Shown here: positions 1 through 8,784 of the stretch, in pieces
Layout of the letters: the number at the start of each line of letters is the position of its first letter
Position numbering within the stretch: position 1 is the stretch's first letter
Assembly: GCA_965219705.1 (NCBI GenBank)
Contig: OZ244789.1
Location: 2,108,001 to 2,172,000, forward strand
Direction of reading: 5' to 3'
DNA from: JAJECS01 sp965219705
GTDB lineage: Bacteria; Chloroflexota; UBA11872
DNA length: 64,000 nt
Position numbers and translations under genes: made by a program
Notes under the pieces: model-generated
The model's database searches: none
What the model was told of the DNA's origin: nothing
The model's input: the letters and a program-made list of their open reading frames with translations, nothing else

Positions 1-1
1 A

Positions 2-2260
2 CCGATTTCCGACCGGGAGGTGCTGTCCACGCTCTTTCACACGACCGGAGGGCGGACGTGGAAAAACACCACTCACTGGCTAAGCGATGCGCCGCTCGGC
101 GAATGGCATGGAGTCACGACCGATTCCAATGGCCAGGTCACAGCGCTGCGGCTCCAAGAGAACAGGCTACGGGGAGGAATCCCGCCGGAGTTGGGCAGCC
201 TAGCCAACCTCCGCGAACTTCGGCTCTCGGGGAACCGGTTGCGAGGCGCGATTCCGCCTGAGTTGAGTCGCCTCGCCAAGCTAACCGTTCTGGAACTCAG
301 TGGGAACCGGCTGGGCGGGGAGATCCCGTCTGTGCTGGGTCGTCTCGCCAACCTGGAAATGCTAAGGCTCAATGCCAACCAATTGCGCGGTGAGATTCCG
401 CGCGAGTTGGGTAGCCTCTCGAATCTGATATGGCTGGACTTGTCGGACAACCAGCTGGCCGGGGCGATCCCGCCTGAATTGGGTGCTCTCTCCGACCTCT
501 TGTTGCTTTCCCTCTGGTCGAACCAACTCAACGGGACGATCCCGGCTGAGATCGGTCGCCTCGCCAACCTGTACTCACTTCTGCTAAACGGCAACCAGCT
601 CAGCGGGTCGATCCCGCCTGAGCTGGGCAATCTCTCCGACCTGGCAGTGCTCGGGATTGCACAGAATCAGTTGACCGGGACGATCCCGTCCCAGTTGGGC
701 AACCTCACCCAGTTGGAATCGCTGATCCTCTATGGCAATCAACTAAGTGGCGAGATCCCGCCTGAGTTGGGCCGCCTGTCTCGAATGGAAGCGCTGTTCC
801 TGTTTAGGAACCAATTGAGCGGGTCGATCCCGCCGGCGTTGGGCAGTCTCGCCAACCTGACGCACTTGCGGCTCCAAGACAACCAGTTACACGGTCAGAT
901 CCCACCCGAGCTGGGACGCCTTTCCAATCTGGAAGAGCTGCGGCTCGGCGGCACCAACGAATTCACGGGATGCATCCCCGAGGAGTTGGGAGGTGTCGCG
1001 GACAGTGACCTCGGCACACTGGGACTGCCATACTGCGGCACCGGCGGAGGCTCGATCAGCGGGGGTGCGGGTCCCGCGTCAGCCGAGACGCCCACACCCG
1101 GGCCGACCCAGACCCCCACACCCGTGCCGGTAGAGACCCCTATACCCGCGCCGGCCAAAGACCGGGCGGCGCTTGTCGCGCTCTACCACGCCACCGACGG
1201 GGCGAATTGGGCAAACAACACTAACTGGCTGAGTGAAGCACCACTTGACGCCTGGTATGGCGTCGACGCCACTCCGACCGGCGAGGTCACGGCGCTGCGG
1301 CTCTATCACAACGAGTTATGGGGAATGATCCCGCCCGAACTGAGCGGCCTCGCCAGTCTGCAGACGCTGTTGCTCCACCAGAACCAGCTATCGGGAACGA
1401 TCCCGGCTGAACTGGGACACCTCGTCAGTCTCCAGACACTGTCGCTCGGTGGAAACCAGTTGGTTGGCGAAATCCCGGCTGAACTTGGCCGCCTCGCTAG
1501 TCTGGTCTGGCTGTATGCCTGGGGCAACCAGTTGGTTGGCGAAATACCCTCTGAACTTGGTGCCCTTTCCAACCTGCAGGAGCTGTCATTCAGTGAGAAC
1601 AAGCTCAGTGGCGAGATCCCGCCTGAGCTGGGCCGCCTTGCGCACCTGAGAATGCTGCGGCTCACCAACAATCAATTGACTGGCGAGATCCCATCCGAAC
1701 TGGGTGCCCTCGCCAATCTGGAAGAGCTGATGCTCAGCCAGAACCGCTTGAATGGGCCGATCCCTCCCGAACTGGGCCGCCTCGTGAACCTGGAATACCT
1801 GGAACTCAGAGCGAACGACCTGAGTGGAGCGATCCCGTCCGGGTTGATCCGCCTCGCCAAGCTGGTGCGTCTCGAGCTCATCGGGAATCAGTTGAGTGGA
1901 GCAATTCCACCCGGGCTGGGCCAGCTTGCCAACTTGACGTTTCTACAGCTCAGCAACAACGAGTTCAGCGGGCCGATTCCGCCTGAATTGGGCCGCCTCG
2001 CCAATTTGGAATGGCTGTCCCTCTATCGGAATCAACTCATTGGGGCGATTCCGCCCGAGCTGGGCAATCTCTCCAATCTGCGGGTGCTGTGGCTCCAAGA
2101 TAACCAGCTAGCCGGGGCGATCCCATCCGAGTTGGGCCGCCTTGCCAACCTAGAAGGACTCAGGCTCGGCGGCAGCAACCAATTTACGGGCTGCATTCCT
2201 GAGGAGTTACGAGCGATAGGGAGCAGTGACCTTGCCCAACTCGATCTGCCGTTCTGCTGA
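2..2260 (+). CDS. Two-module leucine-rich-repeat protein, 5' end cut by the window
   Basis: The frame is open to the window edge. The first possible start inside (GTG at 20) falls inside a conserved cap, because the residues before it (SDRE) match the start of the second module (KDRAAL), so the true start lies upstream. Two homologous modules are visible. Each has an N-terminal cap with an NTNWL-type motif, then 24-residue plant-type LRRs of the form L..L.L..N.L.G.IP.ELG.L, then a cap beginning FTGCIPEEL and ending in Cys (GLPYC, DLPFC). I count about 11 full repeats in module 1 and 12 in module 2. A Thr-Pro-rich linker (residues about 350-380 from the GTG) joins them. No transmembrane or sorting segment follows the last cap. 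It is probably an exported binding or adhesion protein; the ligand is unknown. Confidence 0.85.
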   Translation, partial: PISDREVLSTLFHTTGGRTWKNTTHWLSDAPLGEWHGVTTDSNGQVTALRLQENRLRGGIPPELGSLANLRELRLSGNRLRGAIPPELSRLAKLTVLELSGNRLGGEIPSVLGRLANLEMLRLNANQLRGEIPRELGSLSNLIWLDLSDNQLAGAIPPELGALSDLLLLSLWSNQLNGTIPAEIGRLANLYSLLLNGNQLSGSIPPELGNLSDLAVLGIAQNQLTGTIPSQLGNLTQLESLILYGNQLSGEIPPELGRLSRMEALFLFRNQLSGSIPPALGSLANLTHLRLQDNQLHGQIPPELGRLSNLEELRLGGTNEFTGCIPEELGGVADSDLGTLGLPYCGTGGGSISGGAGPASAETPTPGPTQTPTPVPVETPIPAPAKDRAALVALYHATDGANWANNTNWLSEAPLDAWYGVDATPTGEVTALRLYHNELWGMIPPELSGLASLQTLLLHQNQLSGTIPAELGHLVSLQTLSLGGNQLVGEIPAELGRLASLVWLYAWGNQLVGEIPSELGALSNLQELSFSENKLSGEIPPELGRLAHLRMLRLTNNQLTGEIPSELGALANLEELMLSQNRLNGPIPPELGRLVNLEYLELRANDLSGAIPSGLIRLAKLVRLELIGNQLSGAIPPGLGQLANLTFLQLSNNEFSGPIPPELGRLANLEWLSLYRNQLIGAIPPELGNLSNLRVLWLQDNQLAGAIPSELGRLANLEGLRLGGSNQFTGCIPEELRAIGSSDLAQLDLPFC

Positions 2261-2285
2261 GGCACAGGCATGATGAAGACTTGGT

Positions 2286-2331
2286 GGCAGGCGCCGGTCA
2301 AAGTCAGCGCGCTTTGATCCGGGCCCCTGCC
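2286..2331. terminator. Nested hairpin after the LRR gene
   Basis: An outer stem GGCAGG/CCTGCC (2286-2291 with 2326-2331) encloses an inner stem TCAAAG/CTTTGA (2298-2303 with 2312-2317). It starts 25 nt after the LRR stop codon. There is no T-tract, so it is only a possible terminator. Confidence 0.35.
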
Positions 2332-2458
2332 ATGGACCCCTTCCCGGCCGTGGCCGACGGCTCGACGGGCGTGGCGCCGGTCGCTGCGCGAGGTGTAGGC
2401 GCCATCACTTTGCTGAGCCCCACGGGGTAGAATCCCGCCCGCTCGCTGGGCCCTACAC

Positions 2459-2776
2459 ATGTCCGACCCGTCACCAACCGATCGCGCCGAGGCCTACCGC
2501 CGCGCGACGGAGCGCGTGCGGGCGCGATTGGGCTTCGCGGGTCATGCGGCGGTCGTGGCAGCCGTGGCGCTCCTGCTGCTGATCGTGAACATCATCGCGA
2601 CCCCAGACTTCCTCTGGTTTCACTGGCCGGTGGCGTTCTGGCTGATCGCGCTGGCGCTGCACGCTTGGTCGGTGTTTGGTCCGGGCCTGCCCATGATCGA
2701 ACGCTGGCGGCAGCGCGAGGCCGCCCGGGAGCTCGACCGAATGCGGCGCCGGGACGATCAGACGGACGAAGCGTGA
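2459..2776 (+). CDS. Small 2TM-domain membrane protein
   Basis: 105 residues. A basic N-terminal amphipathic stretch is followed by two hydrophobic segments (about residues 27-45 and 52-73) joined by a short loop rich in Phe, Trp and His, then a charged Arg/Asp/Glu tail. This is the layout of 2TM-domain proteins (PF13239 type), often found alone or fused to histidine kinases; their function is not established. Its TGA overlaps the GTG start of the next gene (GTGA), so the two are probably translationally coupled. Confidence 0.7.
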   Translation: MSDPSPTDRAEAYRRATERVRARLGFAGHAAVVAAVALLLLIVNIIATPDFLWFHWPVAFWLIALALHAWSVFGPGLPMIERWRQREAARELDRMRRRDDQTDEA

Positions 2777-3657
2777 GCGCCGCGCGCAAGGTCGGCATTC
2801 GCGGGTGGCAGCGTCTGGAGGGTTTCTACCCGCCGCGCGTCAAGCCGGCCGAGATGCTGGGCCACTACGCGGCGGCGGCCGACGTGGTCGAGACGGCAAA
2901 CACGTTCAACGGCATTCCCAAGCCGGAGCGACTGGCGGAGTGGGCGGAACAGGCGCCGGATGGCTTCCTGTTCGACGTCATCGCCTTCGGCGGGCTCACG
3001 CTGCATCAGCGGCGACCGGGTGATACGGGTCCCGTCGGGCGTCGGTCGTGGCAGGACATCTCGGTGATACCGCCCGATGTCTTGTTCGATGACTTTGCCC
3101 AAGCGCTCGCGCCGCTGGCGGAGGCCGGCAAGCTCGGCTGTGTGGTGCTGCAGTTTCCGCCCTGGTTCGGAGCCGGCGACGACGCTCGCGAATACCTCGC
3201 GCACGTGAGCCGGCGTCTTTCTGATCTGCCTCTGGCGGCTGAGTTTCGGCATCCGAGTTGGGACGTGCCGAGCCAGTTCGACGCGACTCTGGAGCAGCTG
3301 ATCGACTTGGAAATGACCCTGGTCGTGGCGGATTTTCCGCCTGATCGTCCCGAGGCTGGCCCGCCGTCCGTCGCGGTCACGACGGATCGCCTGAGCGTCG
3401 TGCGGCTTCATGGCCGCAACGGCGACGCATGGCCGCGAATCGAAGCAATGCCGGTCGAGCCGATGCCGCACACCTACTCCGACCAAGAGCTCGCTCCGTG
3501 GGTGGGGCGCGTGCGGGAGCTCTCCAGCGAAGCATCCGAGGTGCACGTCCTGGTGGGCACGACGCCCCATGCCGCGGCGCTCGACGCCGGAAATCGCCTC
3601 ATGGAAGCCATTGCCGAGGCCGAAGAGGCCGAGGCGCGTTGGGGATATGTGCCCTAG
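2773..3657 (+). CDS. DUF72 (YecE-like) family protein
   Basis: 294 residues from the GTG at 2773, which overlaps the preceding stop codon by 4 nt. Longer in-frame starts upstream would run through the 2TM gene and are rejected. The DUF72 pattern is clear: GIRGWQRLEGFYPPRVKP at the N-terminus, ETANTFNGIPKPE around residue 40, then F.FDVIAFGGLTLH, a VVLQFPPWF strand, an AAEFRHPSW motif and RLHGRNGDAW later in the barrel. DUF72 proteins are TIM-barrel proteins without a well-defined reaction. The 3' end overlaps the convergent secF by 4 bp. Confidence 0.85.
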   Translation: MSAARKVGIRGWQRLEGFYPPRVKPAEMLGHYAAAADVVETANTFNGIPKPERLAEWAEQAPDGFLFDVIAFGGLTLHQRRPGDTGPVGRRSWQDISVIPPDVLFDDFAQALAPLAEAGKLGCVVLQFPPWFGAGDDAREYLAHVSRRLSDLPLAAEFRHPSWDVPSQFDATLEQLIDLEMTLVVADFPPDRPEAGPPSVAVTTDRLSVVRLHGRNGDAWPRIEAMPVEPMPHTYSDQELAPWVGRVRELSSEASEVHVLVGTTPHAAALDAGNRLMEAIAEAEEAEARWGYVP

Positions 3658-4595
3658 GCCGCCGATGTGCGGCGCCACGGACGCAGTCGCCGCCACAAGC
3701 GCACGAGATCGCGCTTCTCCCACGAGACGACCACGCACGCCGCGTTGAAGAGCGACGAATATGTCCCGATGGCGAATCCGAGGGACAGCGCCAAGACGAA
3801 CTCGCGCACCGTTGGGCCGCCCAGCAGCAGCAGGGCCAGCAGCACGAGCAAGCCGGTGAATGAGGTATTGAGCGATCGTGTGAGGCTTTGGTTGGCGCTG
3901 AAGTTGATCGCGTCGGCGACGTCGGGGCGCTCGTGCTCGTCCAGATGCACATAGCCGCGGTTCGTCTCGCGAATGCGGTCAAAGACGACGATCGTGTCGT
4001 TCACGGAGAATCCGATCACCGTGAGCACCGCGGTCACGAACAGCGCGTCGATCTGCACGTTGAGCGCGTGGCCCAGGATGGCGAACACGCCAAGGACGAA
4101 CAGCGCGTCGTGCAGCAGAGCCACGATGGCCGCAACGCCGAGGCGGACCGAATGCTGCATCCCGCGAAACGCCCAGGTCACGTAGAGCAGGATCAGCCCC
4201 GAGGCAACCGCCACCGCGATGATGGCGGCGCGGGTGAGCTCCTCTCCCACGACCGGGCCGATGGCTGAGAAGCCCAGCTCCTCAACCGGCCCGGTGGATT
4301 CGCCGAGACCGTTCAAAATATCTTCTTTTTCGTCGATATCGATCGCGCGTATTCGGAGCAGCGCGTCGCTCTCGCCGGCCATTTGCACGACGACTTCAGG
4401 GAAGCCCGCCGCTTGGGCGGCAGCCGCGACCTCCTCTTGCGTCGTCCCCGAGGTCAGGCGCACCTGAAGCAGCGTTCCGCCGGTGAAGTCGATCCCCGGC
4501 TTCAAGCCGCCTGTCAGCAGCGCCACGAGGCCGGGCACGAGCAGGATGGTGGACACCAGATACCACCAGCCGCGGCGGCCGACGATGTTGAACAT
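3654..4595 (-). CDS. secF: Protein translocase subunit SecF
   Basis: 313 residues, normal for SecF. Together with SecD it uses the proton-motive force to help pull exported proteins through SecYEG. After the first membrane helix comes the GIDFTGGT motif (34-41), then a periplasmic segment, five more membrane helices and the signature FSVNDTIVVFDRIRE (about 196-210). The start codon overlaps the secD stop as TGATG, a sign of translational coupling. An Arg-rich C-terminal tail faces the cytoplasm. The 3' end overlaps the convergent DUF72 gene. Confidence 0.96.
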   Translation of the reverse strand: MFNIVGRRGWWYLVSTILLVPGLVALLTGGLKPGIDFTGGTLLQVRLTSGTTQEEVAAAAQAAGFPEVVVQMAGESDALLRIRAIDIDEKEDILNGLGESTGPVEELGFSAIGPVVGEELTRAAIIAVAVASGLILLYVTWAFRGMQHSVRLGVAAIVALLHDALFVLGVFAILGHALNVQIDALFVTAVLTVIGFSVNDTIVVFDRIRETNRGYVHLDEHERPDVADAINFSANQSLTRSLNTSFTGLLVLLALLLLGGPTVREFVLALSLGFAIGTYSSLFNAACVVVSWEKRDLVRLWRRLRPWRRTSAA

Positions 4596-5950
4596 CAGGC
4601 CGTGGTCTCCTCGGGGATGGCCCGCGCGCCAAACCAGCGCGGTCGGTCGACTCCCGGCACCAGCACGGCGAGCCGCAGGAACGAGCGGCTTACGGTGATG
4701 GCTGAAAACATGCTCACGGCTACCCCGATGGCCAGCGTGAGCGCGAATCCGCGAACGCCGCCGCTACCGAAGCCAAAGAGCACGGCGCAGATGAGCAACG
4801 TGGAGACGTTCGAGTCGCGAATCGACGGCCAGGCGCGGTTGAACCCGGCCTCGATGGCCCGTCGCACCGCCCGACCACGGCGCACTTCTTCGCGGGTCCG
4901 TTCGAAGATCAAGATGTTCGCGTCCACGGCCACGCCGAGCGAGAGAATGACGCCGGCCACGCCGGCCAGGGTGAGCGTGACCGGGACGAGCTTGAAGATG
5001 GCGAAGACGATCAACACGTAGGTCACGAGGGCAAGCGCGGCCACGACGCCCGCGGCACGGTAGTAGGCCACCATGAAGGCCAGCACCAGCACCGCGCCCA
5101 CGATGCCGGCCCGCACCGAAAGCGCCAGCGACTCCTCGCCCAGCGTCGGACGCACGGTCAAGTTTTGCACCACCTTCAGCGGCACCGGCAGCGCACCATA
5201 TTGCAGCTGGATGGCCACCCGGCGCGCCTCGTCCGGCGTGAACGAGCCGCTGATGACCCCCTCGTCGCGAATCGGCGCTTGGATGACCGCCGAGCTGATG
5301 ACCACGTCGTCGACCGTGATGGTGAGCCATTGGCCCAGGTGGGTGCTTGTGTGGCGCTCGAAATGCTCGCCGGATGACGACTTCAACTCGAAGGCGATGA
5401 AGGTCGCCCCAAGCTGATCAAACTCGACGCGAGCCGCCTGGAGGTCCGCCCCGCGCAGCACGACGTCTTCGGGATCGGCCACAAAGACCTCGTCCTCGGG
5501 GTACTGCCGCGAGCCTGTGTCCACAACGAGCAGCTGCCCCGTTTCGCGGAAGAGCTCGACCGCGGCGTCGAGCGGGTCCTCGCACTCGTCCTGCGTCGGG
5601 TCGCAGTCCGCATCCGGTCCGCCAATTCCGGGAAGCTCCACGATGAGCCGGTTGTCCCCCTCGATCTGGATAACCGGCTCGGCGACGCCCAACGCATTCA
5701 CGCGGTTCTCGATGATCTGCCGCACCGCTTCCATCGCATCCCCGTCAACCGTCTGGTCGGGCGCCGGGTCCGCCTCGAAGCGCACGTGCAACCCGCCTTG
5801 CAGGTCCAGGCCTTGCCGGAACTCCAACTCGGAAAAGTCGCGTACGCCAACCTGCACCGGGAATCCGGGGGAGTTTGGGACCACGATGTAGAGCGCCAGG
5901 CCGAAGACGACCGTGATAAACGCTAGAACCGCTTGGTGACGACGGCGCAC
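4595..5950 (-). CDS. secD: Protein translocase subunit SecD
   Basis: 451 residues from a GTG start. An N-terminal membrane helix is followed by RQGLDLQGGLHVRFEAD (about 45-61), the standard SecD motif. A large periplasmic P1 region contains an Asp/Cys-rich loop around residues 115-125, and the C-terminal five-helix SecD/SecF domain has GVAVDANILIFERTREE (about 338-355). It is the first gene of a secD-secF pair with a one-base overlap. yajC, which often precedes secD, is not visible here. Confidence 0.96.
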   Translation of the reverse strand: MRRRHQAVLAFITVVFGLALYIVVPNSPGFPVQVGVRDFSELEFRQGLDLQGGLHVRFEADPAPDQTVDGDAMEAVRQIIENRVNALGVAEPVIQIEGDNRLIVELPGIGGPDADCDPTQDECEDPLDAAVELFRETGQLLVVDTGSRQYPEDEVFVADPEDVVLRGADLQAARVEFDQLGATFIAFELKSSSGEHFERHTSTHLGQWLTITVDDVVISSAVIQAPIRDEGVISGSFTPDEARRVAIQLQYGALPVPLKVVQNLTVRPTLGEESLALSVRAGIVGAVLVLAFMVAYYRAAGVVAALALVTYVLIVFAIFKLVPVTLTLAGVAGVILSLGVAVDANILIFERTREEVRRGRAVRRAIEAGFNRAWPSIRDSNVSTLLICAVLFGFGSGGVRGFALTLAIGVAVSMFSAITVSRSFLRLAVLVPGVDRPRWFGARAIPEETTA

Positions 5951-6001
5951 GTCAGAGGTCCCTAGCGAAGCTTCGCGGCATGGCGTCGATGATACGCGGC
6001 G

Positions 6002-6370
6002 CTAGCCGAACGTTCCGTCGTGTCGTTGGTGTAACCAGATCGGGTTGCCCTCGGGATCAGCGATCATGGCGTTTCGGCAGGCTTGCGTGTCGCGGGTCTC
6101 GTGAAGGACCTCGACGCCGCGCGCCCGCGCTTCATCCAGTGCGGCCTCAACATCATCGACCGCCAGCGCCACGAGCACCCTGGGCGGCTTTAGTCCGACG
6201 TGGGCAGGTGTAACGGCCAGCGTGGCGGATCCCGCTTGAAATTCGCGCCAATCGTCGGCCTGGATCCCAGTCTCCGGCAGCCCAATCACGTCACGGTAGA
6301 ACCGCGCGGTCCGCTCGACGTCGGAGGCGACCGTCCAGATGAAATCGACGCCTTTGATCCGCAATCCCAC
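6002..6370 (-). CDS. VOC-superfamily (glyoxalase/bleomycin-resistance fold) protein
   Basis: 122 residues from a GTG start. It has two paired beta-alpha-beta-beta-beta modules. DFIWTVASDVERTARFYRDV opens the first, and VLVALAVDDVEAALDEA opens the second. It ends with the usual DPEGNPIWLHQ strand. The usual first metal ligand (His in the first strand) is not obvious, so metal dependence is uncertain. Members include lyoxalases, extradiol dioxygenases and drug-binding proteins, and no substrate can be assigned. It stands alone downstream of a methyltransferase on the same strand. Confidence 0.8.
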   Translation of the reverse strand: MGLRIKGVDFIWTVASDVERTARFYRDVIGLPETGIQADDWREFQAGSATLAVTPAHVGLKPPRVLVALAVDDVEAALDEARARGVEVLHETRDTQACRNAMIADPEGNPIWLHQRHDGTFG

Positions 6371-6556
6371 CCTCCTTCGCCGCCAAGTGCGATCTCGTCA
6401 GGTCACCATCATGCAAGTGTGGACCGGTAAGGTCGGCGCGGAGATTGAAGCGTGCCGCCAGACGAGCACCGCTTCATGTTCGCCGTCACCTGGCGGCTTG
6501 CCGCCGTGGGTCGCTGCCGGATGCCACTCCGACCCATGCCCGATCACGTCAGAGAC

Positions 6557-7342
6557 TCATGCGGCGATGGCTGCCTTGCAGATCACCTGACGCATGCCCC
6601 AGACAATCTCGTGTCTGGATGGCGATGCCGCGAGCCGGTCGAGCTCGGACGCGATCGCAGCGACGCTCTGCGCGGGAAATAGTGCACGCGCCGATGGGGT
6701 TGCACCCCAGGCGGCGAGGTTCAAGCGGAACATCGTGGCCGCCTGTGCCGTGCTCACCGGATGCTCGACCAGCTGACTGGAGATGATCGCTAGTCCTGAA
6801 TTCGGAAGCAGCCGCTCCACTACCTTGCCCGCATAGAGCTGCCCGCCGCCGGCGTCCACGACCTGCTCGACCGCGTCGAGATAGCGCAGGAATGTCGGCT
6901 GCGTCGTCCAAATGTCTGAGACTTCGTCCAACATCACGAGCCCCGCCGGACGAAGCTGCGTGGACCATGCGGCGAGCGCCGATGCCGGGTCGGGCAGATG
7001 CGGCATCAGGAAGTGAGAGAAAATAAGATCAGCCGGCCCGAACGGGAACGGCGCACGCGTCACGTCGTGCTTCACATACTCGACGCTGGCCGTTGAGCGC
7101 CCCCGCGCCACCTCGATGAACCGGCTGGAGATGTCGAGTCCTAGTGTGCGCTCGGGGCATACGGCGCCAGCCAGGATACGGGTGGTGAAGCCGGGCCCAC
7201 ACCCGAGATCATAGGCCAACCCGGGACTGGTGGGTGCATGCGTGAGGAAGCTCTCCATCTCCGGCCGGAACACGTCCGCGGCGAGCCGTAACCGCGTGCC
7301 GGCGATATCCGAGTCCCCGAAGGCGTAGTTGCGTTTGCTCAT
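6557..7342 (-). CDS. Class I SAM-dependent methyltransferase
   Basis: 261 residues. Motif I is YDLGCGPGFTTRILAG (about residues 43-58), followed by an acidic strand end (LGLDISSRFIEVARG), VKHDVTRAPFPFGPADLIFSHF (motifs II/III region) and LRPAGLVMLDEV. This is the Methyltransf_11/25 arrangement used for small-molecule methylation. The C-terminal half is helical and is probably the substrate lid. The context gives no substrate. Confidence 0.85.
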   Translation of the reverse strand: MSKRNYAFGDSDIAGTRLRLAADVFRPEMESFLTHAPTSPGLAYDLGCGPGFTTRILAGAVCPERTLGLDISSRFIEVARGRSTASVEYVKHDVTRAPFPFGPADLIFSHFLMPHLPDPASALAAWSTQLRPAGLVMLDEVSDIWTTQPTFLRYLDAVEQVVDAGGGQLYAGKVVERLLPNSGLAIISSQLVEHPVSTAQAATMFRLNLAAWGATPSARALFPAQSVAAIASELDRLAASPSRHEIVWGMRQVICKAAIAA

Positions 7343-7485
7343 GTGCCGGCTCGGCGCGTTCCTCCCGCCGGTGCGGGAATTCCCATGGGCGGCGAGGGAT
7401 TCCGCTCGATAGGGTCCGGGTCTGCCAGTGCTCTGCCCGCAGTATGACGGCTCCCACCTGTCAACCAGGCTGGCGGTCAGTCGAG

Positions 7486-8670
7486 CTAGCCGCCGTGCCC
7501 GTCGGTTGGCTCCGGTCGTGGATGGACATACCGGCCGCCGCCCACGTGTCGGGCCAGGCCTTTCAACTCCAGCATGGTGAGCATCGCCGATACGCGATGC
7601 GCGGGCAGTCCGGCGGTCTCCGCCATGGAGTCGATGTGCTTGGGTGAGGCGTTGAGCTGTTCGGCGATGGGGCGCTCCTCATCGTCCGGCTCCACGACGG
7701 GATGCAGCGCCAGCTGGATAGGGTCGGAGGTGATGCCCAGTGTCTCCAGCACGTCGGCGGCTGAGGTCACGGCGCGCGCCTCGCCGCGAAAGATCAGCGC
7801 GTTGGTGCCCTGGCTGCCGGTCCGGAAGATGTCGCCGGGCACCGCCATGATCTCGCGGTTGTGCTCGATGGCGTAGCGCGCGGTGATCAGCGCGCCGCTC
7901 GTCAGCGGCGCCTCGACGACAATCGTTCCCAGCACGAGCCCGCTGATGATGCGGTTGCGCTGGGGAAAGTTCTCCGCCGTGCCGCGCATCCACACTGGGT
8001 ATTCCGTGACAATGGCGCCCTGCTCGGCGATCTGTCCTGCCAGAGACCGGTTCGCGGTTGGATAGACGGTGCCGAGCCCAGTGCCCCACACGGCGACCGT
8101 CGGCCCGCCGGCCTCGAGCGCCGCGCGGTGCGCCACGCTGTCCACCCCGGCGGCCATGCCGCTCACAATCGTGATCCCGCTGCCGGCAAGGTCGCCGGCG
8201 AGCCGCTCGGTGGCCAGCCGGGCGTAGGTGCTCATGCGCCGCGTGCCGACGATCGCGATGGCGTGGTCCGGCGACAGGGCGTCCATGTCGCCACGAACGT
8301 GGAGCAAGGGCGGTGGGTCGGCGATCTCCCGCAGCCTGGCGGGGTAGGCCGGGTCATCCCAAGCGAGCGCGCGGCCAGCGGATTCATCCAATGCCGCCAG
8401 CGCGGCCTCGGGCTCGATGTCGCGCCGGGCGTCGAGGAGCTGCTCGATGACGCCGTGCTCCAGCCCGGCGCGCCGCAGCTCTCCGGCGGAAGCGCTCCAG
8501 GCTTGCTCCATGTCGTCAAATGCGCGCCGCAAGGCCCATACGGCGCCCGAACTGATGCCACGCACGGCGGTGAGCGCGACCCAGTACGCGAGGTCGTTGG
8601 GCGTTCGGCCAGTGGGCGCGGGGTAGGCTCCGACGCCGGGTCGTTGCGTGACGGTGCGCGAATCGTTCAC
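7486..8670 (-). CDS. dprA: DNA-processing protein DprA
   Basis: 394 residues from the GTG at 8670. The frame is open further upstream, but that part is antisense to the next gene and has no DprA similarity. DprA protects incoming single-stranded DNA and loads RecA during transformation. Domains seen: an N-terminal SAM-like helical region, then the Rossmann-like core with AIVGTRRMSTYA (a GTR variant of the usual GSR), VSGMAAGVDSVAHRAAL, VWGTGLGTVYP, ENFPQRNRIISGL and VEAPLTSGALITARYA. A C-terminal winged-helix segment follows. A divergently transcribed oxidoreductase gene lies 114 nt from its start. Confidence 0.95.
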   Translation of the reverse strand: MNDSRTVTQRPGVGAYPAPTGRTPNDLAYWVALTAVRGISSGAVWALRRAFDDMEQAWSASAGELRRAGLEHGVIEQLLDARRDIEPEAALAALDESAGRALAWDDPAYPARLREIADPPPLLHVRGDMDALSPDHAIAIVGTRRMSTYARLATERLAGDLAGSGITIVSGMAAGVDSVAHRAALEAGGPTVAVWGTGLGTVYPTANRSLAGQIAEQGAIVTEYPVWMRGTAENFPQRNRIISGLVLGTIVVEAPLTSGALITARYAIEHNREIMAVPGDIFRTGSQGTNALIFRGEARAVTSAADVLETLGITSDPIQLALHPVVEPDDEERPIAEQLNASPKHIDSMAETAGLPAHRVSAMLTMLELKGLARHVGGGRYVHPRPEPTDGHGG

Positions 8671-8784
8671 CGTCGTAGCGTAGCCATGGCACCGGCAGGG
8701 CGCGACCTCGGGCCGCCGCCGCCGCCAGCCTGCCATGATGACGGCAGGCGACGTCTGACAGGCTCGGTGAAGGAGCGCGGCGCA

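Noticed and set aside
2405..2433. Possible sigma-70 promoter (TAGAAT at 2428-2433)
   Set aside because: No -35-like hexamer lies at acceptable spacing.
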